Shown: piece by piece, positions 1-12,105 of the stretch | Layout of the letters: each line of letters opens with the position of its first letter | Numbering within the stretch: the stretch's first letter is position 1 | Origin: Topomyia yanbarensis | Taxonomy: Eukaryota; Arthropoda; Insecta; Diptera; Culicidae | Assembly (NCBI RefSeq): GCF_030247195.1 | Contig: NC_080671.1 | Coordinates: 7,361,879-7,425,878, forward strand | DNA: 64,000 bases | Direction: 5' to 3' | Position numbers and translations under genes: made by a program | Notes under the pieces: generated by a model | The model's input: the letters and a program-made list of their open reading frames with translations, nothing else | Databases searched by the model: none | What the model was told of the DNA's origin: nothing

Positions 1-700
1 TAAACTTATTTAAGAAGATCTGAAGAAAGAAGACAGAAAATTGTGACCGAACTAATATCTGGAGCTAAATCTTTATAGCATAAGATTAGCTTGTAAAAAC
101 TTTTCGATTGTGTGTGGTAAAAACCCGGCCAGTGAAGAAAAATCAAATTTACACAATATAATCACATTTCATGTATAGACCAAGCATTCTAGTTATATTT
201 TGCCATTATTGTAACTTTCCTAAAGTACGCATACAAATATAGCGAATGCAATGGTCTTAATCATATATCGAAACTATAAATATACAAGAATCAAAAACAA
301 TTTTGTATATGGACAAGATGCGTTTTTGCAACGGTTTTTCAAGTGGTAGTGTATTCATTCATAAATAGGCTTTGTAGTATGTACCTATTAGTAGAATCAA
401 AATGAGTGGAAATGAATCACGTGATGGGGAAATGAATCAATGAATTGATCGAACGTAAATAATAAACTTTCGTTGTGCAATTTAGTAACAAATTAAATCC
501 ACCTACCTACACATTCGCCTCAAACATTAAACCCAAACGCACAAAGCAAAATGAATGAACGCTGATGATAATGGGTACAGCCAAAGAGACAACTAATACC
601 ACGACACTATGTTAACCGTGTTTGCAAATGGAGCTTGCATGTACAAACTATTTTGTGTACGGATAATTATACATAAAAGTGTGCTGGAAACGAGCACAAC
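1..700. other. AT-rich non-coding sequence, nothing recognised
   Basis: No credible ORF, RNA gene or repeat end was recognised here. Confidence 0.4.
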
Positions 701-714
701 ACAAAAGATAGCAT

Positions 715-960
715 AGTGTTTGAACGGACAAGCTCAGTCGCATTCACTGGGTAGCGTACCTCCACAGGCAGTGTAACGGATTCCTAACTCAGCTACACTG
801 GCTGTGAAAACACACAGCGCAGTGATCTGCTTCGCCTTCCGTTCAACAGGCAACTGAGCTGATTCGGCGAAATCCATCCGTTTAGTCGATGATGACGTCA
901 TTCATAGAAGCGTAGCGCGCTAGGTATACAAATCTGTCGTGCTGGACTAGGGAAGCGCTA
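715..960 (+). promoter_or_regulatory. possible promoter or 5' exon region with a perfect CRE
   Basis: This stretch is less AT-rich than its surroundings. It contains the full CRE palindrome TGACGTCA (893-900) and an arthropod initiator-like TCAGTC (735-740). No coding exon can be tied to it, so the call is weak; it could be an upstream regulatory region or untranslated exon of a gene outside the window, or chance. Confidence 0.2.
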
Positions 961-2160
961 TCTTATGTGTGTAAATGCGCGATATTTTGACTAGGTTGTT
1001 CATTATTTAAATTTTTAATGTCATGATATCAAAAAACTTTGGGTTTATCTATTGGAATTTATTATTAGAACTATTTCGCAAAATTTATCGTGAGATGGCT
1101 GAATTATATGCGTTTAAAATTGGACCACTTTTCGTTACATACCATTTTTGTAGAATTTGCAACGTGTACCCCTATATCGAAAACAAAGACGTAGTCCTAC
1201 GTCAAAAATTATCGGACGCTCTTCACTCCGTTGTGAGAGGTATTGGATGAATTCGAGTGGTGCTTGTTGCATGGGATGTACACATGATGATTTTCAAGGT
1301 TCATACTCAGTTGATTTGTGTTTGGATTGAAATCAACTTTCAGTGTTTATGAATGGTGTGTAAGCGTGCGCTACTTGTGATTTTACTTTGAAATTAGTTG
1401 AATAGGCCAACTCTTCCTAAGCAAAATTTGTATGTGATGAAGGATAATTTGTATTTTTATGTAGGTATATGTAGGGTTTCCACCATTTTTTCAAAGAAAA
1501 TCTTGAACTTGAAAAGTTGAACTTAAAATGTCTGGCAAAATCTGTCATTTGACAGCAACCTCAAAACCATCGATATTTGACATACATCTCTGTCTTTACA
1601 GAACATATATCGTTTTAATTGCATTATAATCTGTGTGTAATAACTTCTACAATTTGAAGTTCTGGCAGAATGAGAGTTTTGTCTTTTTGTCCGAAAACTG
1701 CCAAAACAATTGTTTGACGCTTGATGCTTTTATTTTATGTATTTGTGTGTGCGATGTGTTGATAGGATGACAAAGTAGCGGGTGGTTTTCTTATGTCACA
1801 AAATATTTTAGGTGGTTTGTAGGCTGCTTATGTTTTAATTGCACACACATTTGATACTTCGGGTTCTGTGATCAGTAGATGTAGATTGGATAAAATCAAG
1901 CAATTCAAGACATTTTTTGCGAAACCAGTTATTAGGATGCGGCCGCCCCCATGGACTGACTGCAGTAAAAATGACGCTATCAGAATTCTGCTATATTTCA
2001 TTCAGTTATGGAGGGTCTATTCGCCATTTGTATTGCTTATATTGTTAGGTTACATAACATATCCAATTCAATGTATTCTGAATAGAACTTACGGATGCGC
2101 ACAAAACATCCTCTGTACAAAGTCTGATTCCTTTGGCTACTTTGGACGGTGCGAACATTG
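961..2160. other. non-coding; only short unsupported ORFs
   Basis: Open frames of 75 codons (1023-1250) and 97 codons (1868-2161) occur, but neither has recognisable domains, a signal peptide or splice context. They are treated as chance frames. Confidence 0.35.
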
Positions 2161-2164
2161 AATA

Positions 2165-2525
2165 TGGAGGATATCGAGTGTTGGGCGTTTTTAGTGAAGC
2201 ATTCTGCGGTTCGGCCCAATAGAATTTAGAGACTGGCAGAAACGCATGAACCACAAGCTGTGCCTTGTATACAAATATGCTGGCATCGAAAGATTGAAAG
2301 GTACGGCTGGCTACAGTGGGCTGGGCATGTAGCGCGAACGCCGGAAGGCAGACTAGCTTAAATTATGAACAGTAAAGAACCTGTACGTGCTGGCTGTGTG
2401 CAATGAAGGAATATGCGCGTGCGCATATGGAGAACAACCTGGAAGTTTGCCATATATGTATTCGGTTGTGATTCGGAACACACAGATAATTCGGCTACGA
2501 CGATGATGATAATGATGATGATGCC
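2165..2525 (+). mobile_element. RTE-like LINE, 3' terminal remnant
   Basis: Frame-shifted translation around 2245-2370 recovers the conserved tail of an RTE-type reverse transcriptase: a piece reading like KRMNHKLCLVYKYAGIERLK, then an AGHVAR-like WAGHVAR motif. The segment ends in a GATGAT-type microsatellite (2499-2522), typical of RTE 3' ends. It resembles the larger remnants at 22020-23330 and 42680-43770. It is short and broken by stops, so it is a dead copy. Confidence 0.55.
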
Positions 2526-3900
2526 TTTTTCTTGGAAGATTCCATATAAGGCTTTTTGTGATGTGCAGTTTGTTTGAGAATTTGACAGGCAGTTTTATAA
2601 TTCTCATAAGTACACAGAGTGGTCTGAGCATAAGAAGTGTTATAAATCAGAGTCAGGAACGATGGAATAGTACGATATTATTGTATTTGTAGTACTCTAA
2701 AACTGTGTGCGTGTGTTAACCATCCTAACTCCCACTGTCCGGCAGCGGTTTACAGAGAAAAGTTATTTCCATATATTTATATACATACCTGCAAATAACT
2801 TGATTCCAGGATTTAGATAGGTGCTAGTTCAATTAATTTTCTGATTACTCATTTCGTATACATGGCAAACCGTGTTCCGAGGTAATCGTTCCATTAGCCA
2901 GCCCCGCCTTAATGTAATGTTTGTATCAAATGGATTATAACATTACAATAAGATATTTGATTCCTTACATGATGTAAGAAATTGACACGTATTTAATGAA
3001 TTTAATTGAATATAATTTATATATAAATTAGAATATGTTTATAGAAAAATATATCAGTTTTTCTATGTTACCAATAATACACAGAGTACTACATCAAGTC
3101 TTCGGCAGCATATCCCTCAATTCACGCTGGAATTGAGGACATACTCGGTCCATACTCTCGCCGAATACTCATCAGAAGTTCACTCCCAAGAATGGGTAAA
3201 AACTCAACAGAATAAAAGAGACGGAAATAGAAAACATGCAAACTCTGTATATTTATGTTTCTTTGTGTGCACCGAGAAACAAAAACATAAAGAACCCGCT
3301 CATCACTCACTCCCGTCGCTCACACTCCGCCACGATCCCCATGCACACCCAAGAATACATCCCCAGAAAGCACTCAACGAGCGAACACCCAACGCACAAA
3401 TTCCATAGCAGACAAAACGAGAGACAGGCAGAAAAAACATGCCGTCGATGAAGCTCTCCGTGTAGTGTGCATACGCACTTTTCAGTGTGTTTGTCCGTCT
3501 CACTTTCGTAATAGCTTGGAAGCCGTGTGGTGTCCGGCGGGTTGAAATATTTTTGCACTATTTCAGCCAAGAATAGAACCTCTGGGAACTGCTCCCATGT
3601 CGTAAGAGGCGACTAACAACATGCTAGGTCGAGATATTGCTCCGTATCGAAGACTTAACCTGGACGGACCTTAAGGTTTTACATCATAACCTTTACCCAT
3701 TCTGTATTTAGTGGATCACTGACATATAGTCACCTTTTCTGATTCGCTATTCTCGATTGTGTACCAAGGTTTAAATTTCTTCTGGCGGTTGTATAGTAGC
3801 CGTAAAGGACGAAATCTAATTCTACACTAAGTAACAGAATATATTAATATACCGGCACTTCCACGCCAAGGTTTAACTTTCAAAGTTTTGGTTTAAAAAC
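2526..3900. other. non-coding interval with weak dispersed-repeat traces
   Basis: No gene is supported. Overlapping ORFs at 3122-3570 lie on both strands and have no domain. Bases 3580-3625 carry a CCATGTCGTAAGAGGCGAC-type motif that I associate with dispersed insect repeats. A 21-base stretch at 3500-3520 recurs at 8595-8615. Confidence 0.3.
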
Positions 3901-3904
3901 CGTT

Positions 3905-6900
3905 TTAAAAAACCTGTTTTAATCCACCTAGCGGTGCAATTGTGCCTTTCTCAATCATGAACACGTGAATGTTTGCGTTGTTAATATTCATTAAAAGCTT
4001 TCAAATGAATATATTACATTTTATTATTATACATGACATGACAAATATACAAGAAAATCTATTCTATTCGAGTTCTAAAATTTTGTAAAAGATAAAACAG
4101 CTACATTAATATTAAATTGAAAAAAGGTACGAAATCGGCAGTCCCAAAAAGTCGATTTTCATAAAAAAAAAATTTTCGAGATAACATAAAATCTCGACGT
4201 TTCATGCATTTTAAAGATGTTTGGCATCAAAAACGAATTTGATTTCTGAAATTTCATGGGGTCCCCCCTTTGAAAAAAAAATTTAGTTCCGGCTTATATG
4301 GGAATTTCATATGTGACCGGATGGATTAGTCTATATTTCCGGACGTATCAAAGCGATCCGTACGAAATTTCATAGACATCTGTGGGGATAATGTAGCTAT
4401 CATTTGGGACTAAGTTTGTAAAAATCGGCCCAACCATTTCCGAGAAACTGATATGAGTTAGCTAGTTTTGAAAGATGGCCGCTTTTCCCGGGCACTTCCG
4501 GAACCGTCTATGGTGGTCAATGTAGTCAACGAAAGTTTGGTTGGCCGTCGGTGACCTAGAACAGCAAATTTAAGTTGTTTGAGAGACATTTTAGCGAAAT
4601 TTTTACCTTTTTTGCTTTCATCGGAGTATCGGTTTGAATCGCAATTTGCTATGTGATCGCAAGCCACAACCTGTAACTCCGGAACCGGAAGTCAGATCGG
4701 GATGAAATTAAATAACCATTTACGAAGGCGCAACACCTTTCATTTGAGACTAAGTTTGGTTGAATCGGTCTAGCCATCTCCGAGAAACCGATGTGACTGT
4801 TATTCTGAATTTAGATACTTCCGCCGGGGCTTCCGGAACCGAGGATGGTGGCCAATGTGGCCAAATAGACTTTGAATGGATGTTAGTGACCTAATACTAC
4901 AAATCGAAGCAGTTGTGGTCATATTTTGGAAAAATTTTCACCTTTATACATTCATTGCAGAATTTATTAAAATCGACATTTTCTGCGTGATCGTGCTCAC
5001 CACCCTGTAATTCCGGAACCGGAAGTCGGATCCATCAGAAATTCAATAGCAGCCTATGGGAACGTTGTATCTTTCATTTGAGACTAAGTTTGTCAAAATC
5101 GGTTCAGCCAGCTCTGAGAAAAATGAGTGACATTTTTGGTCACATACACACACAGACGCACATACACACACACATACATACATACACACATACATACACA
5201 CGCTCAGACATTTGCCGAACTCGACGAACTGAATCGAATGGTATATGCCACTCGGCCCTCCGGGCCTCCGTTAAAAAGTCGGTTTTCAGAGCAATTGCAA
5301 TACCTTTCTATTGAGAAAGGCAAAAATTTTACCTTTTTACATTCATCGCAGAATTCGTTAGAATCGAGATTTGCTGCGTGATCGTACGTATCACCCTGTA
5401 ATTCAGGAACCAGAACTCGGATCCACACAAAGTTCAACAGCAGCTGATGGACCTTCCATTTAAAATCAAGTTTGTCAAAATCGGTTCAGAAAATTCCGAG
5501 AAACCGATGTGGACAAATCAACAAATTTTGTTTTGTAACCATACTCTTCAACTCGTAATCCGGAACAAGATGTCGGTTGAAAATGAAATTCAATAGCAAC
5601 CTATGAGAATAGTATACCTTTCATTTGAATCTTAGTTTCTAAAAATCGGTTCAACCATCTCCGAGAAACCGATGTGGACATTTTGTTAACAAATCCGCAC
5701 ATACACACACATACATACATACATACATACATACATACATACATACATACATACATACATACATACATACATACATACATACATACATACATACATACAT
5801 ACATACATACATACATACATACATACATACATACATACATACATACATACATACATACATACATACATACATACATACATACATACATACATACATACAT
5901 ACATACATACATACATACATACATACATACATACATACATACATACATACATACATACATACATACATACATACATACATACATACATACATACACACAG
6001 ATATTTTGCGATCTCGGCGAACTGAGTCGAATGTTATATGAGACTCGGCCCTCCGGGCCTCGGTTAGAAAATCGGTTTTTGAAGCAATTGCATAACCTTT
6101 CTATATGAGAAAGGCAAAAGAATAATATTTAATTAGCTTAATAAGCATGAGTTCAATGTTATCTTCATGTGATTATAATTTGGAAAGGTTGGTGGAATGG
6201 GTTTGAACGTGTAGGGAATGGGGGGTTAGTAGAGTGGGAGTGGAGGATGCGTCAGAAATCCTTCATCTTATTTCGGTATACGGGATGGATGAAGGAAATG
6301 CGGGCGTGAGGGTGGTCCAAAGGGAGGGGAGTGATGAAGGAGGGAGGTGTAAGGGCAAGACGGGGGGGGGGCGGCGACGCAATACTCAACTGCATATTTT
6401 GCCTTCCATTTGAGACTTGGTTTGAGAAAATCGGTTCAGTCATCACCGAAGAACCGATTTGACTTTAATTGTGGAATATGCCCGGAATTCCGGACTTCCG
6501 AAATCGTCGATAGTGGACAATATATTCAAGGAATGTTTGATTGGCAATCAGTGATCTAGATCTGCGGTTAGAAGTAATTTGGTGACCATTTCAATAGTTT
6601 TTAGCCTCTGAGGTATTACGATTGTACCGATTTATATGTGAAATTCCAGTGTAACCTTACTAACCCCCCTGTAACTCCGAAACCAAGAGTCAGAACCGAA
6701 TAAAATTCAGCAGCAGTCAATGGCATTACTGTATCTTTCATTTGAAATCAAGTTTGTAAAAATCGGTAGAGAATTCGTTGGGGAATGGGTGTGATATTAG
6801 CTTAGGAACTTGGCGGGTTCCCCTGGGGCGTCATGAACCGTCATAGGTGGCCAATGTGGTCAAAGCTGCTTTGATTGATCATTAGTGATCCAGACCCGCA

Positions 6901-7318
6901 AACTAGAGTAATGTTACATCAATTTTAATATGTTTTACATCATTTGAACATCATGGTGGTACCAGTTTATATGGGAATTTGCTGTGTGACCGCACTCTTC
7001 AACCCGTAACTCCGGAACCGGAAGTCGGATCAACTAAAAATTCAATAGCAGCTTATGGGAGCGTTATACCTTTCAGATGAAACTAAGTTTGTGAAAATCG
7101 GTTCAGCCATCTCTGAGAAAATTGTGTGAGTTTAAATGACACACACACACACATACACACACACATACACACACACATACATACACACACACAGACATTT
7201 GCCGATCTCGACGAACTGAATCGAATGGTGTATGACACTCGGCCCTCCGGGCCTCGGTTAAAAAGTCGATTTTTACAGTGATTGCATAGCCTTTCTTTAT
7301 ATGAGAAAGGCAAAAAGG
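3905..7318 (+). repeat. composite dispersed repeat block, about 335-bp units (family A, copy 1)
   Basis: The block opens with CCTGTTTTAATCCACCTAG followed by GTGCCTTTCTCA, and segments close with TGAGAAAGGCAAAA (ends near 5324, 6118 and 7314), so the outer motifs are inverted relative to each other. Inside, a module recurs: CCGGAACCGGAAGTCGGAT, a CTTTCATTTGAGACTAAG box, then a GGTTCAGCCATCTCCGAGAAA box. The last box falls near 4425, 4767, 5101, 5483, 5650, 6432, 6764 (degenerate) and 7100, often 332-342 bp apart. Segments end in CA/CATA microsatellites followed by a GGCCCTCCGGGCCT palindrome. No transposase or reverse transcriptase is present. Other copies lie at 34855-37060 and 46543-50775. 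Confidence 0.8.
5708..5995. repeat. (CATA)n microsatellite, about 70 uninterrupted units
   Basis: An almost pure CATA array of about 287 bp inside repeat family A. The long open frames through it on both strands are 12-nt periodic artefacts and not genes. The paralogous site at 35690-35751 has only a short, interrupted CA/CATA array. Confidence 0.97.
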
Positions 7319-8593
7319 AAACTTTCATGTAGGAAATTTATTGAATTGGCCTAAGATGGAGCTGTCGAATTGCACAAAAAGTTTTTTATGTTGCAAGCGA
7401 TCTGTAGATGTGTTAAATTAGGTATTTTTTTTAATTAAATCTAGAACCGTCTACCGACAAATCTACATTTACGACTACCTCCAAAAGTGACTTCTTGAGG
7501 TCTCATGAAGACCTGACACTAGGTTTATGATACTTTAGCTTTCCTAAACAGTGATAAAAATCTCAACATTCCAGAACTTCACTTTGTCAGAAAGTGTAGG
7601 GCCATCGGAAGCTAAAACTTCGTAAAATCGCACTCCTGGTCCGTTCTTCAAAATCATCCAGTGCAGTACTCTACGTCACTCGTTCGAATTTGCACCGCTC
7701 ATATGGTAGTCGGTATTTGCTAGTATTGCTGTTCTCCCATCCATTCTTCTTCTGGATCACCGAGGGATCCCCTGTCGTAGTGTTTATTATATTTGTTAAG
7801 CATAATAAACAAGTCGTTTGCAATTGGTATTTAACCCAATTATGGGAACGTGTCTAATAGGGAGAGTGGAGATACCAACTTACATTTCGCAGTGTATTTT
7901 TTCACATTCATTTGGGATATCTTTTATATATTTGTACGCTTTCTTTGTACTGCAAACTTTGAAAATGATTATTGAAGTGTCAATAAGAAGCATTACTACC
8001 GATGGCCGACTGTTCGGAGTTCAAATTGTTCGTTTCGAATTTCGGAAATTGATCACGAGCGACTTCGTACATATTGCTAAGATATTATATATTAATTATA
8101 TTGTTTATAGATGAATAGACCTCTATCATATTCCACACGGCTTTATCCTTTCATTACGCACCACGGAAGAATAATTTTTAAAATGCCTATTTGAATGGAT
8201 TCATATTTCTACTGGAGGTCGCACACCTGAAAACTTTGATCTAAAATGAAAAAACAAAATGCGTGGGTACTTAGCTAAATCACAACATCTACCAAGATAT
8301 ATCCTGATTCCTCTCCCTACCTACTAACACCTGTGACACTTGTAGATGATGCAGAGAATTCCTCGGTCATTATAGTCACAAGTGTTGAACTAATATTCCT
8401 TCCCATCCCAAAATTGACCTGCATGGGCGTGACCATCTACGTAATTGATCATACTATAATCTTAGTCTCTTTAGGTTGCATGTTAAGTATGATGTATTAC
8501 TCCCAAGTATCATACAATTGGTTCAATATGCAATTTCAACAGGCTTTGATCCATCACGGGAAACTCACGGGCGGTCAACTAAGCTAAGCTAAA
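7319..8593. other. non-coding interval; one motif shared with 38.6 kb
   Basis: No gene is supported. The segment around 8000-8030 (GGCCGACTGTTCGGAGTTCA) recurs almost exactly at about 38605-38630, so this stretch probably belongs to an old dispersed repeat. The ORFs at 7818-8114 and 8333-8587 have no recognisable domain. Confidence 0.35.
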
Positions 8594-8655
8594 CTCACTT
8601 TCGTAATAGCTTGGTTCTTCCTATAACCTTTCTACATTGGAGAGGCAAAAGGATG
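8594..8655 (+). repeat. isolated 3' end of family A repeat
   Basis: The sequence ATAACCTTTCTACATTGGAG followed by AGGCAAAAGGA matches the closing motif of family A with a few changes. The 335-bp module is absent upstream. Confidence 0.5.
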
Positions 8656-10190
8656 ATTAGCTTCGCCATTAATTTTCAGCGTACCGAGCAATTATAGAGC
8701 TAGCGTTACAAAGTTACTAACACTCAGAAGAATTTAGGGGTGGGATTGAGAAGACTGGCTTATGAATCAGCACCTTACCCTCTGTACCAGAGTGTAAAAT
8801 AGAGTTGAATTTGAATCTGAATTTGAACAATTTTGATTCAATGTAGTACTTTGTTCTTGTTTCGGTGAATGAGGTACTTTGCGGATTTTTAAAATTTTCA
8901 ATGAAATTAGTAGCATATTCCTTACGTGATGAAACTGGATCCTGAATGGACATTTTCTATTATCCAAAATCAACTTCTACTATGACACCAACTCTCTGTG
9001 TCTATTTATTCGAAAAATGTATTCTATGTAGCACTGTTAGACAGACCAACGGTTAAAGCTCTTTTACAAAATGCGTTATTATCTACTATGATTCTAACTG
9101 GAAAGATTCAGAGTTGTCCGATAGTTCTGCCAAACCAAGGTTTTTTTGCAACGAATCATCCGGGACTTGTTCTTTACTTGGTTAAAATTTTGTTAGATAT
9201 GCTGAAGATCGACAGTGTTTTCCTGATTTTGTGAACTTTCCATTTTATTAATCAGAATTTTCCGGCTGGTCGATAAGAACGGATCATTATTGTACCTATT
9301 TCCTTTTCAATTTATTGTTAATTAAACTTTTTTCTGCGTCTCATCGTGATTTTAAGCAATCATTTCAAAGTATCTCGGAACCCGAATTTGCTTGTGGATC
9401 TGAATTTTTTTCTATAGGAAATTCCTTGAACGTTGAGTTCGCGCACACCACGGAAATTATAATTTCTGGAAGTTACCAGATTCCAGAACCAGTACCAAAT
9501 AAGCAATACTTTCTTTTACGAATTCAAAGTCAAAGTTATAAGCAATGAAAACCAGATCGTGAACCATGGTTTTAGTGATATAAATTTGTAAAGTAGAGGT
9601 TTGTATGGGTTTCCGGTGACCACAAATGTTCATTCCGTTTTGTTCACAAGTTTTGGGAAATTGGATAGATGGTTCATTTCAAATCTCATGTATCATAAAT
9701 GGATCAGGTTTAATTTTTTGGCGCTTTTCCTCCTTTTTCGTTGGGATTCTAAGTGATCTAGAGACCAAATTAATTGTTTTGATCGAAGAACCACTTGTAC
9801 CCAGTCTCATAACAGTATTACAAAATGTAGTATTTTTTCGCGCGAACAAAATCAATTCGAGCATAACGTTTTTTTAGCCGCGATTTGGCTCACTGTGCAT
9901 GGGCCTGTTCCTATACAGATCTCTAAACTGACGCCACACCTGTTGTTTTTATTTATTATAATAATAATTATTAGTTTTGGATAGCGAAATGTTTCCTTGT
10001 ACGTGGTGATTGCTTAAAATCGCTGTATCTTTTATTTTATGAATTTTAAGTCGGTCGGCCACAAGTTGGGCGTTGAGGAATTAAATTTCGTGGCGAATAA
10101 TTCTTACGGTTTGGAATCGGATAAAGGACCACGCAAGCTTTGCATGATCACCTGTCTTGTATATAGTGGAATAATTTTAGGGGAACTGTG
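8656..10190. other. non-coding, nothing recognised
   Basis: Several 60-85 codon ORFs occur on both strands without domains, splice context or codon bias. The last part is the 3' flank of the minus-strand cuticle-like gene. Confidence 0.35.
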
Positions 10191-10251
10191 ATCAACCTTT
10201 CGATTGTACATATATCTCGAAACACCTGTAGATAATTTTCAGCCAAACTAG

Positions 10252-10257
10252 TTTATT
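10252..10257 (-). terminator. poly(A) signal of the cuticle-protein-like gene
   Basis: AATAAA on the minus strand, about 60 bases after the stop codon at 10316-10318. Confidence 0.7.
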
Positions 10258-10315
10258 TACAGATTCCAAATTGCATCTCGAATAAATTTGTCGCATTTTT
10301 TTTTTGAGCGAAAAT

Positions 10316-10744
10316 TTACAGAGTACCTGGAGCCGGGGCCAGATTGAGCGACTGCTGGGAGATTTCATGTCCAGGGAGGGGCGCATCGTGAACGGCTCCT
10401 CGGTTGGCGGCCAGATAGCGGGCTTCCTTCTGGGCCACAACGGCCACAGCAGGCTGATAGTAGGCAGCAGTTGGGTAAGCGTGGGCAGCATAGCTCAGCG
10501 CAGCCGGGGCAGCAGCATATCCCCAGGGTGCGGCGATGTAACGAGCGTACGAGTTATCCTGAACCACGGTGGTATGTGGCAGGGAGTACGCCAGCGGAGC
10601 ATAGCTGTACAGGGATCCTTCAGCAACGGCGAGGGCCAGGGCCATCATGACTACAGCTGCGATGCACTGTTGAAATTATACAGGAAATAAATCAATAAAA
10701 TTATTATGCAGACAAAAATAATCGAATCGCAAATTCACCTTCAT
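10316..10744 (-). CDS. cuticle-protein-like secreted protein, 118 aa, two exons
   Basis: Exon 1 (10744-10739) codes only Met-Lys and ends at a GTGAAT donor; exon 2 (10666-10316) follows a TTTCAACAG acceptor in phase 0. The product starts MKCIAAVVMMALALAVAEGS, a clear signal peptide, so it should be secreted. The mature part is rich in Ala, Tyr and Pro (YSYAPLAYSL, AAPAALSYAAHAYP, AVAVVAQKEARYLAANRGAV) and ends SLNLAPAPGTL. This composition and ending resemble the low-complexity adult cuticle protein (Acp1-like) group; no chitin-binding RR consensus is visible. The tiny MK exon followed by an intron inside the signal-peptide codons is common in arthropod cuticle genes. A TATA box lies at 10843-10850 and a poly(A) signal at 10252-10257. 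The gene is confident, the family moderately so. Structural role in cuticle is inference. Confidence 0.85.
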
Positions 10745-10842
10745 GATTGTTGTTCTAAGGATTCCGGCGAGGAGTTGGTTGCTTGAATTGCTTTAGACTG
10801 CGTTGGCTGTCGAACTGTACCTGCAGAAGTAACCACCCATCG

Positions 10843-10850
10843 TTTATATA
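10843..10850 (-). promoter_or_regulatory. TATA box of the cuticle-protein-like gene
   Basis: TATATAAA on the minus strand, about 100 bases upstream of the start codon. This gives a 5' UTR of roughly 70-75 bases if transcription starts 30 bases downstream. Confidence 0.65.
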
Positions 10851-10859
10851 GCGAAAACG

Positions 10860-11340
10860 ATTCTTAACAGATCACAAAGGAACCGGGCATATCGATTCTT
10901 CAGCGAACGACCTTCACAAGCATTACGCACGTACCTTGGTTTGGGGTCCAAGCGAAAGGCGACTTCGTCACGGGCACGCGTGTGTCGCATTGCGGATGCA
11001 TGTGCCGATTGGAACCAGCGCGATATCCTGCTACTGTGTGCTGCTGGGCGGGGCCAAAAATACTCGATCGTCCGTACGTTGTCAATTTTGGAATCGCCCA
11101 AGCAAAACTGGTATCGATTGTTAGCTTCGGGACGCCATACAGAAGAAGTAAATGGTAAACTAGAGTGTCTGCATGATGGGAACGGAACTATATCTGCTGA
11201 AAAGTAGACTTGTAACTGATGGAATAAAAATTAAACAATGCAGAAGGTAAGTTGATGTCGTTGAACTCGTTCATTTATATTGAGAAGTAAATGACAAGAC
11301 TTTTCAAGTTAGGCTTTCTTTTAGGACTTATTTCAAATTG
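10860..11340. other. 5' flank of the cuticle-like gene
   Basis: Relatively GC-rich sequence (10900-11110) with open frames on both strands that look incidental. It is the likely upstream control region of the minus-strand gene; no factor site can be named safely. Confidence 0.3.
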
Positions 11341-11346
11341 TACATA

Positions 11347-11427
11347 CTACCCATGATCCCGAAAACGGGACAAATGTTTTCTATGGTATTTCCTATCTAT
11401 ATGGGACTGATTTTCGATCATGGGCAG
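11347..11427. mobile_element. 81-bp MITE with 4-bp target duplication
   Basis: Terminal inverted repeats CTACCCATGATC and GATCATGGGCAG are flanked by CATA at 11343-11346 and 11428-11431. A second copy with a different duplication (AGCA) lies at 30201-30277; the interiors share a TTTCCTATCTWTATGGGACT core. Non-coding. Confidence 0.75.
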
Positions 11428-11574
11428 CATACTATTTACTTAGCCTTATACTTATTTTTGCAGTCTTAGGAAATTTGCTAAAATCAGGTAACAAAGATTA
11501 TTTACCTAATTTAAATAATTTCCCATGTAGCAACTGAAATATGCGAAAAAATTAAAATAATTGAAAAAATACTC

Positions 11575-12105
11575 TTTAAGGTGCATTATGCTATATTTCT
11601 CCTCAGTGGGGAACCATTTAGGTAAAATACTATTTTTTCTTTACTAGGGAAAAAATTGTTTAAAACTATCTTTGAGCGTCAAGAGCACAAAATTTGCATT
11701 TCGACTTCGTCTTTTCAGAATCCGACACTAACTTAGGGACCATTCATAAATTACGTGGCGCTTTTAGGAAGGCGGGGGGATACGACAAATTGTGACATGT
11801 TGTGATATAGGGGGGAGGGGGAGTTAGCTGGATCGTTACGTAACATGTTTTCATCGAAGAAATTTTTTTTCTAGGAATTTGTTACGTAATAAGGGAGAGA
11901 GAATAGAGAAATTTGTTACATGGGGGAGGGGGGAGTCAATTTTGGGCAATTTTTGCGTTACGTAATTTAAGAGTGGTCCCTTAGTGACATGACTACGCTA
12001 GCGCCGGATTGACGCTAGCTCCAAAAATCGGAGACACAATTTGTGTTTCTGAGCAAACCCCTAGTCCAACGTGATGTCCCGTAAGAAAAGGAGCTCATTT
12101 TAAGC
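11575..12105 (-). repeat. dispersed repeat (family B), interrupted by a MITE
   Basis: The flanks of the MITE at 11736-11980 match, in reverse complement, the segment at about 50805-51015: the GCGCCGGATTGACGCTAGCT region, the ACACAAATTGTGT palindrome, and the GACGAAGTCGAAA box. A motif reading ACTGAGGAGAAATATAGCAT on the minus strand (about 11590-11610) also occurs in the other copy, but at a different relative place. No coding potential. Confidence 0.65.
11736..11980. mobile_element. 245-bp MITE with TTA target duplication
   Basis: Terminal inverted repeats begin GGGACCATTCATAAATTACG and end GTAATTTAAGAGTGGTCCC, flanked by TTA at 11733-11735 and 11981-11983. The empty site is visible in the inverted paralog near 50970, which carries one TTA at this spot. 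A 3-bp TTA duplication fits PIF/Harbinger-type elements. Non-coding. Confidence 0.85.

Noticed and set aside
2353..2631. 92-codon minus ORF with a His-rich run
   Set aside because: It is the antisense of the GATGAT tail of an RTE relic.
5708..5995. Regular array resembling a CRISPR at first glance
   Set aside because: There are no spacers; it is a pure tetranucleotide repeat in a eukaryotic genome.
5601..6108. ORFs of 100-144 codons on both strands over the CATA array
   Set aside because: They are 4-residue periodic translations (HTYI, MYVC) of a tetranucleotide microsatellite.
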